Of a stretch of DNA of 64,000 nucleotides, positions 30,180 through 37,838 are shown in pieces. Every line of letters begins with the position of its first letter. Within the stretch, counting starts at the first letter, position 1. The notes under the pieces were generated by a model. That model was not told the origin of the DNA, did no database searches, and was given only the letters and a program-made list of their open reading frames with translations. A program made the translations under genes and the position numbers. Source of the DNA: Amorphus orientalis (GTDB lineage Bacteria > Pseudomonadota > Alphaproteobacteria > Rhizobiales > Amorphaceae); NCBI RefSeq assembly GCF_030814015.1, contig NZ_JAUSUL010000001.1, forward strand, positions 710,001 through 774,000. Reading direction: 5' to 3'.

Positions 30180-31820
30180 ATGGGTACCGAAAGCGCACAC
30201 GTCGACACGTTTGCCCGTGACAATCTCCCGCCGCCGGAGCAGTGGCCGGAGTTTCCGAACCTGGAGAAGCTCGGCTATCCGGACCGGCTCAACTGCGCCG
30301 TCGAACTGATCGACCGCAACGTCGCCGAAGGCCGCGGCGACAACGTCGCCCTGATCGGCACCGACATCGAATGGACCTACGCGGACCTGGCGAAGGTGGT
30401 CGACAGGATCGCCCACGTTCTGGTCGACCGCTACGGGCTGAAGCCCGGCAACCGGGTGCTGCTGCGCTCGGCCAACAATCCGATGATGACGGCTGTCTAT
30501 TTCGCCATCATCAAGGCCGGTGGCATCGTGGTGGCCACCATGCCGCTGCTGCGCGCCCGGGAGCTCTCGGTTCTGGTCGAGAAGTCGGAGCTGACCCTCG
30601 CCGTCTGCGACAATCGCCTCGCCGACGAGATGGAGAAGACCAAGACGCTGGCGCCCAGGCTGACCGACATCGTCTATTTCCACACCGATGCGGACGACGG
30701 TCTCGAAGCCCAGATGGCCGCCTATGACGCGCCTTTCGAAGCCTGCGACACCTCGCGCGACGACATCTGCCTGATCGGCTTCACCTCCGGCACCACCGGC
30801 CAGCCGAAGGGGACGATGCATTTCCACCGCGACATGCTCGCGATCTGCGACTGCTACGGCAAGCAGGTGCTGCGTCCGGAGGAAACCGACCGCTTCGTGG
30901 GCTCGCCGCCGCTCGCCTTCACCTTCGGCCTGGGCGGCCTTGTGCTGTTCCCGTTCCGGGTCGGCGCAGCCGGCATCCTTCTGGAGCGGGCGGGGCCGGA
31001 CGATCTCCTGGAGGCGATCGCCAGGTACAAGGCGACCGTCACCTTCACGGCGCCCACGGCCTACCGGGCGATGCTCGCCAAGCTCGACGAGTTCGACATC
31101 TCCAGCCTGCGCAAATGCGTCTCGGCGGGCGAGGCCCTGCCGAAGCCGACCTGGGACGCCTGGTACGACAAGACCGGCATCAAGCTCATGGACGGGATCG
31201 GCGGCACGGAGATGCTGCACATCTTCATCGCCGCGCCGGAGGAGGAGATCCGGCCCGGTTCGACCGGCAAGCCGGTGCCGTTCTACGAGGCCAAGGTGAT
31301 CGACGAGGCCGGCAACACCTGCCCGCCCGGCGTGCCCGGACGTCTCGCGGTGCGCGGACCGACCGGCTGCCGCTACCTCGCCGACGACCGGCAGACGGTC
31401 TACGTGCAGGACGGCTGGAACATCCCCGGCGACACCTTCGAGACCGACGCCGACGGGTACTTCTGGTACAAGGCCCGCTCCGACGACATGATCATCTCGT
31501 CCGGCTACAACATCGCCGGCCCGGAGGTGGAAGCGGCCATGCTCGCCCATCCGGCGGTGGCGGAGTGCGGCGTCGTCGCCGCGCCGGATCCCGACCGGGG
31601 CCACATCGTCAAGGCCTATGTGGTGCTCGAAGACGGCCACACCGGCGACGCGGCGCTGACCAAGGAGCTGCAGGACCACGTGAAGAACGAACTCGCGCCC
31701 TACAAGTATCCGCGGGCGGTGGAGTATGTGGCGCAGTTGCCGCGCACCGAAACCGGCAAGCTGCAGCGCTTCCAGCTCCGTCAGATCGCGGAACGCAATC
31801 AGGCGTCGGGGGCGGCGTGA
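30180..31820 (+). CDS. 2-aminobenzoate-CoA ligase (benzoate-CoA ligase-like)
   Basis: An ANL-family AMP-forming ligase of 546 residues. The P-loop TSGTTGQPKG is at 202-211; the A5-type motif GIGGTEMLH and the A10 lysine in PRTETGKLQRF are present. Overall it resembles the benzoate/2-aminobenzoate-CoA ligases, which activate anthranilate with ATP and CoA. With the monooxygenase/reductase next door this is the most economical substrate. The ATG at 30180 has GAGGA upstream; the first 20 residues of the longer frame are not convincing. Final enzyme gene of the plus-strand unit before RidA. Confidence 0.88.
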   Translation: MGTESAHVDTFARDNLPPPEQWPEFPNLEKLGYPDRLNCAVELIDRNVAEGRGDNVALIGTDIEWTYADLAKVVDRIAHVLVDRYGLKPGNRVLLRSANNPMMTAVYFAIIKAGGIVVATMPLLRARELSVLVEKSELTLAVCDNRLADEMEKTKTLAPRLTDIVYFHTDADDGLEAQMAAYDAPFEACDTSRDDICLIGFTSGTTGQPKGTMHFHRDMLAICDCYGKQVLRPEETDRFVGSPPLAFTFGLGGLVLFPFRVGAAGILLERAGPDDLLEAIARYKATVTFTAPTAYRAMLAKLDEFDISSLRKCVSAGEALPKPTWDAWYDKTGIKLMDGIGGTEMLHIFIAAPEEEIRPGSTGKPVPFYEAKVIDEAGNTCPPGVPGRLAVRGPTGCRYLADDRQTVYVQDGWNIPGDTFETDADGYFWYKARSDDMIISSGYNIAGPEVEAAMLAHPAVAECGVVAAPDPDRGHIVKAYVVLEDGHTGDAALTKELQDHVKNELAPYKYPRAVEYVAQLPRTETGKLQRFQLRQIAERNQASGAA

Positions 31821-31855
31821 GCCGCCTTCGCCCGGACCTTTCCCGGGACCGGTAC

Positions 31856-31873
31856 TCAGGTGGGTCCACCTGA
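31856..31873. repeat. Inverted repeat between CoA ligase and RidA genes
   Basis: TCAGGTGG-GT-CCACCTGA has two perfect 8-base arms. It lies 36 bases after the ligase stop and has no T-tract, so it is either a short stem in the mRNA or an operator. The tiny loop makes an operator or attenuating stem equally possible. Confidence 0.4.
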
Positions 31874-32023
31874 TCTCGAACGGCTCCAGCGGCGTGGCGA
31901 GCACCCGCCGCCATCCGCTCCGGAGCCGCAGTTTCACATGTGAGCGCTCGTGCCGTGCCGGCCCTCCGGGGGGCCACGCGGGCGAGACGATCACCAGCGG
32001 CAACAGAACCGGGAGATGGCGCG

Positions 32024-32485
32024 TTGAGCGACACCGACACCCAAGATCCGAAATCCTCAGCAGCCCCTGCGCGCCTGCCGTCGCCGCTCGAAGCGGTCCA
32101 GCCGGAGGGGTGGCCTGCGCCGCGCGGCTACGCCAACGGCATGATCGGTGCCGGCCGCGTCCTGTTCGTCGGCGGTCAGATCGGCTGGGACACGGAGGGC
32201 AAATTTCCCGACGGGTTCCTGCCGCAGGTCGGCCAGGCGCTGCGCAACATCCTCGATGTCGTCGAGGCCGCCGGCGGCGGGCCGGAGCACATCGCGCGCC
32301 TGACCTGGTACGTGACCGACATGGAGGCCTATCGGGCGTCTTTGAAGGAGCTGGGTCCGGTCTACCGCTCGGCGCTCGGTAAGCATTTTCCGGCGATGGC
32401 GCTGGTCCAGGTCGTGTCTCTGGTGGAGACCGAGGCCCTGGTCGAGATCGAGGCCACCGCCGTCATTCCCGAGACCGCCGGCTGA
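32024..32485 (+). CDS. RidA family enamine/imine deaminase, 2-aminobenzoate cluster
   Basis: A 153-residue YjgF/YER057c/UK114-type protein of the RidA superfamily: RVLFVGGQIGWDTEGKFP, GQALRNILDVVEAAGGG and VEIEATAVIP are the family blocks. RidA proteins hydrolyse enamines and imines, releasing ammonia. The position usually held by the RidA active-site Arg is not obviously present (VVSLVETEALVEIE), so it may be another Rid subfamily. TTG at 32024 with GGGAG at 8 bases is the proposed start. It probably acts on the enamine made by the flavoenzyme upstream. Confidence 0.85.
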   Translation: MSDTDTQDPKSSAAPARLPSPLEAVQPEGWPAPRGYANGMIGAGRVLFVGGQIGWDTEGKFPDGFLPQVGQALRNILDVVEAAGGGPEHIARLTWYVTDMEAYRASLKELGPVYRSALGKHFPAMALVQVVSLVETEALVEIEATAVIPETAG

Positions 32486-32510
32486 GAGCCGACACCGCGC
32501 TCACGGGCGC

Positions 32511-32556
32511 AAAAAAAGCCGCCCCCCAAAAAAAGCCGCCCCGATGAGGGACGGCT
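32511..32556 (-). terminator. Minus-strand terminator with a 17-base tandem duplication, no upstream gene
   Basis: On the minus strand, AGCCGTCCC-TCATC-GGGGCGGCT is followed by seven T. The final stem arm and T-tract are then repeated (unit of 17 bases at 32511 and 32528 on the plus strand). No minus-strand gene lies upstream nearer than DUF1192 at 33532, beyond an intact plus-strand gene. Confidence 0.65.
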
Positions 32557-32627
32557 GAAAGTCGGTCTTGGAGGCGTCCGCGGAACCGCGCAGCGGTCCG
32601 GCACAGTGATCGATCCGGCGATGCGGA
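32511..32627 (-). ncRNA. Candidate small RNA
   Basis: The orphan terminator implies a transcript. A TAAACT -10-like box (32639-32634) and a CtrA-type motif (32653-32667) placed where a -35 region would be predict a start near 32627 and an RNA of about 117 bases. It has a CCTCC stretch (32574-32570) that could pair with ribosome binding sites, between hairpins. No family is recognised. This is a prediction only. Confidence 0.25.
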
Positions 32628-32652
32628 TGACACAGTTTATCTCCAGTTGACC

Positions 32653-32667
32653 TTAACGAAGGGTTAA
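32653..32667. promoter_or_regulatory. CtrA-type motif TTAA-N7-TTAA
   Basis: TTAA-CGAAGGG-TTAA matches the CtrA consensus used by alphaproteobacteria and is also an inverted repeat (CTTAAC/GTTAAG). In a sequence this GC-rich it is rare by chance. It may drive the candidate RNA on the minus strand or the hydrolase on the plus strand. Confidence 0.5.
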
Positions 32668-32792
32668 GGGCGCGCGCCGGATTTTATCGATCCGGCGGCG
32701 ACGCCCGATCGCGGGAAACGCTCTAGCTTCGGCGGGTCCCTTTCGGTCAAACTCCTCGCCGTTGAACACGACCTGCTCAAAGGGGGATGACG

Positions 32793-33518
32793 ATGGCGAC
32801 CTACGTTCTGGTTCACGGTGCCTGGCATACGGGCGAGCTCTTCGAGGAGACGGCGGCTCCGATCCGAGCCGCGGGGCACGTGGTTCACCTGCCGACCATC
32901 GCGGGAAACCGGCCCGGGGACGCCAAGAGCGTGGGCCTGGACGCGGCGATCTCCTCGATCGTGGACTATCTGACCGAGCACGATCTGTCCGACGTGATCC
33001 TCGCCGGCCATTCCTATGGCGGAATGGTCATCACCGGCGTCGCCGACCGGGTTCCGGACCGGTTGCGGCGGCTGGTCTACTGGAACGCGTTCGTTCCCAA
33101 CGACGGCGAGAGCCTCAACGATCTGGTGCCGCCCCATTACGTCACGCTGTTCGACGGGATTGCCGCGGCGAGCCCGGACAACGGCGTGATGCTGCCCTTT
33201 CCGATCTGGCGGGAGGTCTTCATCAACGATGCCGACCTGGAGCTGGCCCAGTCCACCTATGAGAAGCTGAACCCGCATCCCTATGCGACCTTCACCGACA
33301 AGATTTCGCTGAAGACGAATCCGGCCGCGATGCAGGTCGCAAAGTCCTATGTGAACTGCACGGAGGATACGGCGCTGCCCCAGAGCCTCGGCTGGCACCC
33401 GCGCATGTCGGAAAAGCTGGGCCTGTTCCGGCTGGTCCAGTCGCCCGGAAGCCACGAACTCTGCTTCACGAACCCGGGTCTTCTGGCGGAGAAGATCATG
33501 ATCGCCGGACGCGACTGA
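32793..33518 (+). CDS. Alpha/beta hydrolase (methylesterase-like)
   Basis: A 241-residue esterase related to plant methyl-salicylate esterases and hydroxynitrile lyases. The oxyanion motif is VLVHGAWHTGE, the nucleophile is in AGHSYGGMV and the catalytic His in SHELCFTNP. It is soluble and cytoplasmic. GGGGG lies 6 bases before the ATG at 32793, so this start is preferred to the ATG at 32787. It is the next gene after the 2-aminobenzoate cluster, and the family can act on methyl esters of aromatic acids; methyl anthranilate would be an attractive substrate, but that is inference. Confidence 0.85.
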   Translation: MATYVLVHGAWHTGELFEETAAPIRAAGHVVHLPTIAGNRPGDAKSVGLDAAISSIVDYLTEHDLSDVILAGHSYGGMVITGVADRVPDRLRRLVYWNAFVPNDGESLNDLVPPHYVTLFDGIAAASPDNGVMLPFPIWREVFINDADLELAQSTYEKLNPHPYATFTDKISLKTNPAAMQVAKSYVNCTEDTALPQSLGWHPRMSEKLGLFRLVQSPGSHELCFTNPGLLAEKIMIAGRD

Positions 33519-33531
33519 GGGACGGGCCGCG

Positions 33532-33726
33532 TCAGGTCTTGAAGAAGCTGTCGGCCGCCGCCCGGCTCGCGGACTTGGATTCGGCGAGTTCGTCGATCCG
33601 TTCGATCTCCGCCTGAAGCGCCGCGCGCCGGTCGGCAAGCTCTTCCAGCGAATGAGCCGACAGATCTTCCCCGATCACGATCGCGGCGGGGCGGCTGAGC
33701 CGTTCATCATCGCTGATCGACATCAT
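33532..33726 (-). CDS. DUF1192 family small protein
   Basis: A 64-residue protein with the DUF1192 signature IGEDLSAHSLEELADRRAALQAEIERI and the SRAAADSFFK end. It is mostly a coiled coil and has no membrane span. The function is unknown. The frame opens at 33774, but the two adjacent ATGs at 33726/33723 give the usual family length. It is divergent from the quinone oxidoreductase and, with it and trcR, forms a set conserved in Alphaproteobacteria. Confidence 0.85.
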   Translation of the reverse strand: MMSISDDERLSRPAAIVIGEDLSAHSLEELADRRAALQAEIERIDELAESKSASRAAADSFFKT

Positions 33727-33954
33727 GATCGCGCACCTTCGTGCCGTTTCCTGTAGCGAGTCTAACGCAAACATGAGGTGAAGGGAAACACGTGCCGGTG
33801 CGGAAGGCCTGTTTGGTTAAGCGGCCGACGGCCCTGTCGAGGATGCGGCCGGGCTGAACCATGAGCGCGTGGGACGGTTGAACGGGCCAGGTTGCTGGCG
33901 TCAGGTCGCCGGACCGGTTAACTCGTGTGACGCAGACCAGCGAAGAGGAAGACA

Positions 33955-34977
33955 ATGGCGGTTTCAGTGCCCGATACCATGACCGTGGTGGCGATCCGCG
34001 AGCCGGGTGGCCCGGAGGTTCTGGTTCCCGAAAAGCGCCCGGTCGTCCGGCCGGATCCGGGAGAACTCCTCGTGGAAGTGGCGGCCGCGGGCGTCAACAG
34101 GCCGGACGTGTTCCAGCGGCAGGGGAACTATCCGCCGCCGAAGGGCGCCTCCGACATTCCCGGTCTGGAGATTGCCGGAACGGTCGTCGCGATCGGCGAC
34201 GAGGTGGAGGGATTCGAGGTCGGCTCCCGGGTCCTGGCCCTGGTGGCCGGTGGCGGCTACGCGGAGTACTGCACCGTCCCGGCTGCCACCGCCCTGCCGA
34301 TCCCCGACGGCCTTTCCATGATCCAGGCCGCGGCCGTTCCGGAGACCTTCTTCACGGTCTGGTCGAACGTCTTCGACCGGGGCCGGCTCAGGGCCGGCGA
34401 GCGGTTTCTCGTCCACGGCGGCACGTCCGGCATCGGCACCACGGCGATCCAGCTCGCCAAGGCGTTCGGCGCCTTCGTGATGACGACGGCGGGATCGGAC
34501 GACAAGCTCGCCGCCTGCCGCAAGCTCGGGGCGGACGTCGGCATCAACTACCGCACCACCGACTTCGTGTCGGTGGTCAAGGAAGCGACCGACGGGCACG
34601 GTGCCGATCTGATCCTCGACATGGTCGGCGGCAGCTATGTAGAGCGCAACTGGCAGGCGGCGGCCACGGAAGGACGCATCGTCCAGATCGCCGTTCTGGA
34701 AGGGGCGAGCGAGCAGGTCGATTTCCGTCGGCTTATGATGAAGCGGCTCACCCATACCGGCTCGACGCTCCGGGCCCGGGATATTGCGTTCAAGGCGGAG
34801 ATCGCGGCCGCCCTGAAGAAGCGGGTCTGGCCGCTTCTCGCCGACGGCACCGTCGGGCCGGTCATCGATTCGACCTTCCCGCTGGCCGAGGCGGCCGAGG
34901 CCCACCGGCGGATGGAAAGCTCCGGCCACGTCGGCAAGATCGTGCTGGTCGTGCGCGAGGAAAGCGCTGCCGAGTGA
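33955..34977 (+). CDS. NAD(P)H-quinone oxidoreductase (zinc-free MDR superfamily)
   Basis: A 340-residue medium-chain reductase. It has the VNRPDVFQRQGNYPPPKGA segment of quinone oxidoreductases, the Rossmann loop GGTSGIGTTAIQLAK and no structural zinc cysteines. It probably reduces quinones or enones with NADPH in the cytoplasm. AGAGGAAG precedes the ATG. It lies 200 bases upstream of trcR in the conserved order; co-transcription is possible. Confidence 0.9.
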   Translation: MAVSVPDTMTVVAIREPGGPEVLVPEKRPVVRPDPGELLVEVAAAGVNRPDVFQRQGNYPPPKGASDIPGLEIAGTVVAIGDEVEGFEVGSRVLALVAGGGYAEYCTVPAATALPIPDGLSMIQAAAVPETFFTVWSNVFDRGRLRAGERFLVHGGTSGIGTTAIQLAKAFGAFVMTTAGSDDKLAACRKLGADVGINYRTTDFVSVVKEATDGHGADLILDMVGGSYVERNWQAAATEGRIVQIAVLEGASEQVDFRRLMMKRLTHTGSTLRARDIAFKAEIAAALKKRVWPLLADGTVGPVIDSTFPLAEAAEAHRRMESSGHVGKIVLVVREESAAE

Positions 34978-35177
34978 AGATGGATCGGACCGGCGGCGCG
35001 GGTCGCGCTGCCGGTCCGCCTCGTGCGCGGTCAGCCGGTCGGTGAAATGTGAAGTTGCCCGTCCACGCACGGTTTGCGTCGGACGCTCACGCGGTCTATA
35101 TCTCCTTCATCTCCCAACAAGCAGTGGAAGAGGGCTTTTTCGGCGGGCAGCCGGGAAAGCGAACAGGAGGAATTTGA

Positions 35178-35912
35178 ATGGCGATCGGGCAAGACGCTCC
35201 GCTCATGCCAAAGGCGACCGCAGTTTGGCTGGTCGACAACACGTCGCTTTCGTTCGAGCAGATCGCCGCATTCTGCAGGCTGCACCCGCTTGAGGTCAAA
35301 GCGATCGCCGACGGTGACTCCGCCCAGGGCATCAAGGGTCTGGACCCGGTTCAGACCGGTCAGCTGACCCGTGAGGAGATCGACAAGGCGGAAGCCGATC
35401 CGGCGCACAGGCTGAAGATTGCCGCGCCGAAGGTGCGGGTTCCGGAAGCCAAGAAGAAGGGCCCGCGCTACACGCCCGTCTCGAAGCGCCAGGACCGTCC
35501 GAACGCGATCCTCTGGCTTCTGCGCAACCACCCGGAGCTCAAGGACGCGCAGATCATCCGGCTCGTCGGGACGACCAAGACGACGATCCAGGCGATCCGC
35601 GACCGCACCCACTGGAATTCGCCGAACCTTCAGCCTGCCGACCCGGTGACGCTGGGACTGTGCTCCCAGATCGAACTGGATCTGGAAGTGGAGAAGGCGG
35701 CCAGGGAGAGCGGCCCGATCGCTCCGGCCGAGGGTGCCGCGGAGCCGGCAACGCTTCTGTCCGTCGAGGAGTCGCTGGCTCCCGGTCCGGCCGCAGACGA
35801 GCCGGAAGAGGACGAGGGCGAGGTCGATCCGGATTCCGTCTTCTCCGGCCTCAAGGCTTGGCGCCGTGATGGAGAAGACAGCGAAGGCGACGACAGCGAC
35901 GAGAACCGCTGA
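35178..35912 (+). CDS. trcR: Cell cycle transcriptional regulator TrcR (DUF1013)
   Basis: A 244-residue protein of the DUF1013 family, called TrcR in Caulobacter where it was linked to cell cycle transcription. LPLSFEQIAAF-type helix-turn-helix segments and QDRPNAILWLLRNHPELKDAQI with KTTIQAIRDRTHWN are the conserved parts; the C-terminal 60 residues are acidic and low in complexity (PEEDEGEVDPDS). CAGGAGG lies 8 bases before the ATG. A strong terminator follows. Confidence 0.92.
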   Translation: MAIGQDAPLMPKATAVWLVDNTSLSFEQIAAFCRLHPLEVKAIADGDSAQGIKGLDPVQTGQLTREEIDKAEADPAHRLKIAAPKVRVPEAKKKGPRYTPVSKRQDRPNAILWLLRNHPELKDAQIIRLVGTTKTTIQAIRDRTHWNSPNLQPADPVTLGLCSQIELDLEVEKAARESGPIAPAEGAAEPATLLSVEESLAPGPAADEPEEDEGEVDPDSVFSGLKAWRRDGEDSEGDDSDENR

Positions 35913-35983
35913 TCTCCGACGAGGCGGCCGGGCGATCGGTCGTTCCGAACGGACCGTCGCACGGACAACGAGACGATCGAACG

Positions 35984-36019
35984 CGCCCCGTATGTCGACG
36001 ACATGCGGGGCGTTTTTTT
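35984..36019 (+). terminator. Rho-independent terminator after trcR
   Basis: A long stem, CGCCCCGTATG with CATGCGGGGCG (one G-T pair), extends over a small TCGACGA loop and is followed by seven T from 36013. It separates trcR from the convergent prs gene. Confidence 0.9.
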
Positions 36020-36053
36020 GCCCGGTCGGCCGGATGGCCGGTCCTGCGGGAGA

Positions 36054-36986
36054 TCAGTCGAACAGGCTGGAGACCGATTCTTCGAGCGCGGTCCGGCTGA
36101 TGGCTTCGCCGATCAGCGGCGCGATGGACACCGCGCGGATGTTCGGGGAGGCCTTGACCGCCTCGGTGGCCTCGATGGAGTCGCTGATCACCAGCTCGGT
36201 CAGGCGGGAGTTGGAAATCCGCGCCACCGCGCCGCCGGACAGCACGCCGTGGGTGATGTAGGCGGCGACGCTGGTCGCCCCCTGTTCCAGAAGGGCGTCG
36301 GCCGCGTTGCAGAGCGTGCCGCCGGAATCGACGATGTCGTCGACCAGGATGCAGTCCCGGCCCTGGGGCGAGCCGATCACGTTCATCACTTCCGATTCGC
36401 CGGGACGCTCGCGGCGCTTGTCGACGATCGCCAGCGGCGCGTCGATGCGCTTGGCGAGCGCCCGCGCGCGCACCACGCCGCCCACGTCCGGCGACACCAC
36501 CATCAGGTTGTCGAGGTCGTAGCGTTCCTTGATGTCCCGGGTCATCACCGGGGCGGCGAACAGATTGTCGGTCGGGATGTCGAAGAAGCCCTGGATCTGC
36601 CCGGCGTGCAGGTCGAGGGTGAGAACCCGGTCGGCGCCGGCTTCGGCGATCAGGTTGGCCACCAGCTTGGCCGAGATCGGCGTGCGCGGACCGGCTTTGC
36701 GGTCCTGGCGGGCGTAGCCGTAATAGGGGATGGCCGCCGTGATGCGCCGGGCCGAGGCGCGCCGGAGCGCGTCGATCAGGATCAACAGCTCCATCAGGTG
36801 GTCGTTGGCGGGATAGCTCGTGGACTGGACGACGAACACGTCCTCGCCGCGGACGTTCTCCTGGATCTCGACGAAGACTTCCTGGTCCGCGAAGCGCCGG
36901 ACCAGGCATTTGGTCAGGGGAATCTCCAGATAGGCGGCGATCTGCTCGGCAAGCGATCGGTTCGAGTTCCCGGTAACCAGTTTCAT
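36054..36986 (-). CDS. prs: Ribose-phosphate pyrophosphokinase
   Basis: Prs makes PRPP from ribose 5-phosphate and ATP, feeding purine, pyrimidine, histidine and tryptophan synthesis (trpF and purE/purK are also in this window). The 310-residue class I enzyme shows the flexible-loop segment [20 protein letters not shown], the metal-binding [11 protein letters not shown] and the PRPP-binding loop [14 protein letters not shown]. The start is ATG (MKLVTGNSN). It is followed, on the plus strand side, by the trcR terminator. Confidence 0.97.
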   Translation of the reverse strand: MKLVTGNSNRSLAEQIAAYLEIPLTKCLVRRFADQEVFVEIQENVRGEDVFVVQSTSYPANDHLMELLILIDALRRASARRITAAIPYYGYARQDRKAGPRTPISAKLVANLIAEAGADRVLTLDLHAGQIQGFFDIPTDNLFAAPVMTRDIKERYDLDNLMVVSPDVGGVVRARALAKRIDAPLAIVDKRRERPGESEVMNVIGSPQGRDCILVDDIVDSGGTLCNAADALLEQGATSVAAYITHGVLSGGAVARISNSRLTELVISDSIEATEAVKASPNIRAVSIAPLIGEAISRTALEESVSSLFD

Positions 36987-37123
36987 TGAGAGTCGCCTTT
37001 GACCATGGGTGCCCGGGCGCCGGTCGCCGTCGGCGATCGACCCGCGGCCGGGAAGCGAGGGTTATCTATCAACGGTTCGCGCGCCGGGCAACACGCTCCG
37101 CCGCGGTCCGTGGATCGGGCAGG

Positions 37124-37639
37124 CTACCGGGCTCCGCCGCCGAGCCAGCCCTGAAGCTCCAGGATCAGATCCAGAGCGATCTGCCGCAGGATCGCGGTGC
37201 CGACGCCGGACCAGGGATCTCCGGCGGTGACGGTGCTCTGCTGGTTGCCGGTGATGCGGTGCAGGCGCGTCCCGGATGCGTCGAAGACATCGAACACGTA
37301 GACGATGCTGGCGCCGTTGTCGGTGCTGACCGACGACAGGAAGCCTTTCACGCGATAGGTCGCGTCCGCGTCCACCCGCTTGGTCAGGACGATGTCATAG
37401 GTTTCCGCCTGTTCCGCGATCTGTTCGGCCAGCGCGTCGGCGACGTTGCCGGGCATGCCGGTGAACGGCTCGAAGGCGAAGGTCACGTCCGACTGGTTCA
37501 CGGGGGTGGCGTCGGAACCGGGAAAATTCACGACGCCGGTCAGGTTTGACGAGCCGCAGCCGGCGAGCAGGAGGGTCGTTGCGAGCACGGCCATCAGGCC
37601 GCGGACCCGTCGAGCAAGCGAAATCGCGGTGGCTGGCAT
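37124..37639 (-). CDS. Putative lipoprotein
   Basis: A 171-residue lipoprotein with a clear signal peptide and lipobox LLAGC (Cys28). The mature sequence has a mixed alpha/beta look with AEQIAEQAETYDIVLTK and GFLSSVSTDNGASIVYVFDV, like small envelope lipoproteins of Rhizobiales. No named domain is recognised. It lies between the M24 homologue and prs, 137 bases upstream of prs on the same strand; the gene order is what I recall from other members of the order. Confidence 0.82.
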   Translation of the reverse strand: MPATAISLARRVRGLMAVLATTLLLAGCGSSNLTGVVNFPGSDATPVNQSDVTFAFEPFTGMPGNVADALAEQIAEQAETYDIVLTKRVDADATYRVKGFLSSVSTDNGASIVYVFDVFDASGTRLHRITGNQQSTVTAGDPWSGVGTAILRQIALDLILELQGWLGGGAR

Positions 37640-37838
37640 TGGCGCGTGCTCCCTTCGTGCGTTCCCGGCCGGCGAGGGCGCCCGTCCGCCAGGCGGAAAC
37701 GCGACATAACACTGAATTCGACACGGTCCGGGGCTGCCGTTGCAGCCGGACCGGGCTCGATGCGGTCCCTGTCTTCGGTTTGTCTAGCGGTGGTCACCGC
37801 CAAGGTCCAGTCGGCTGGCCTCCGGGCTTGGCCGCGGG

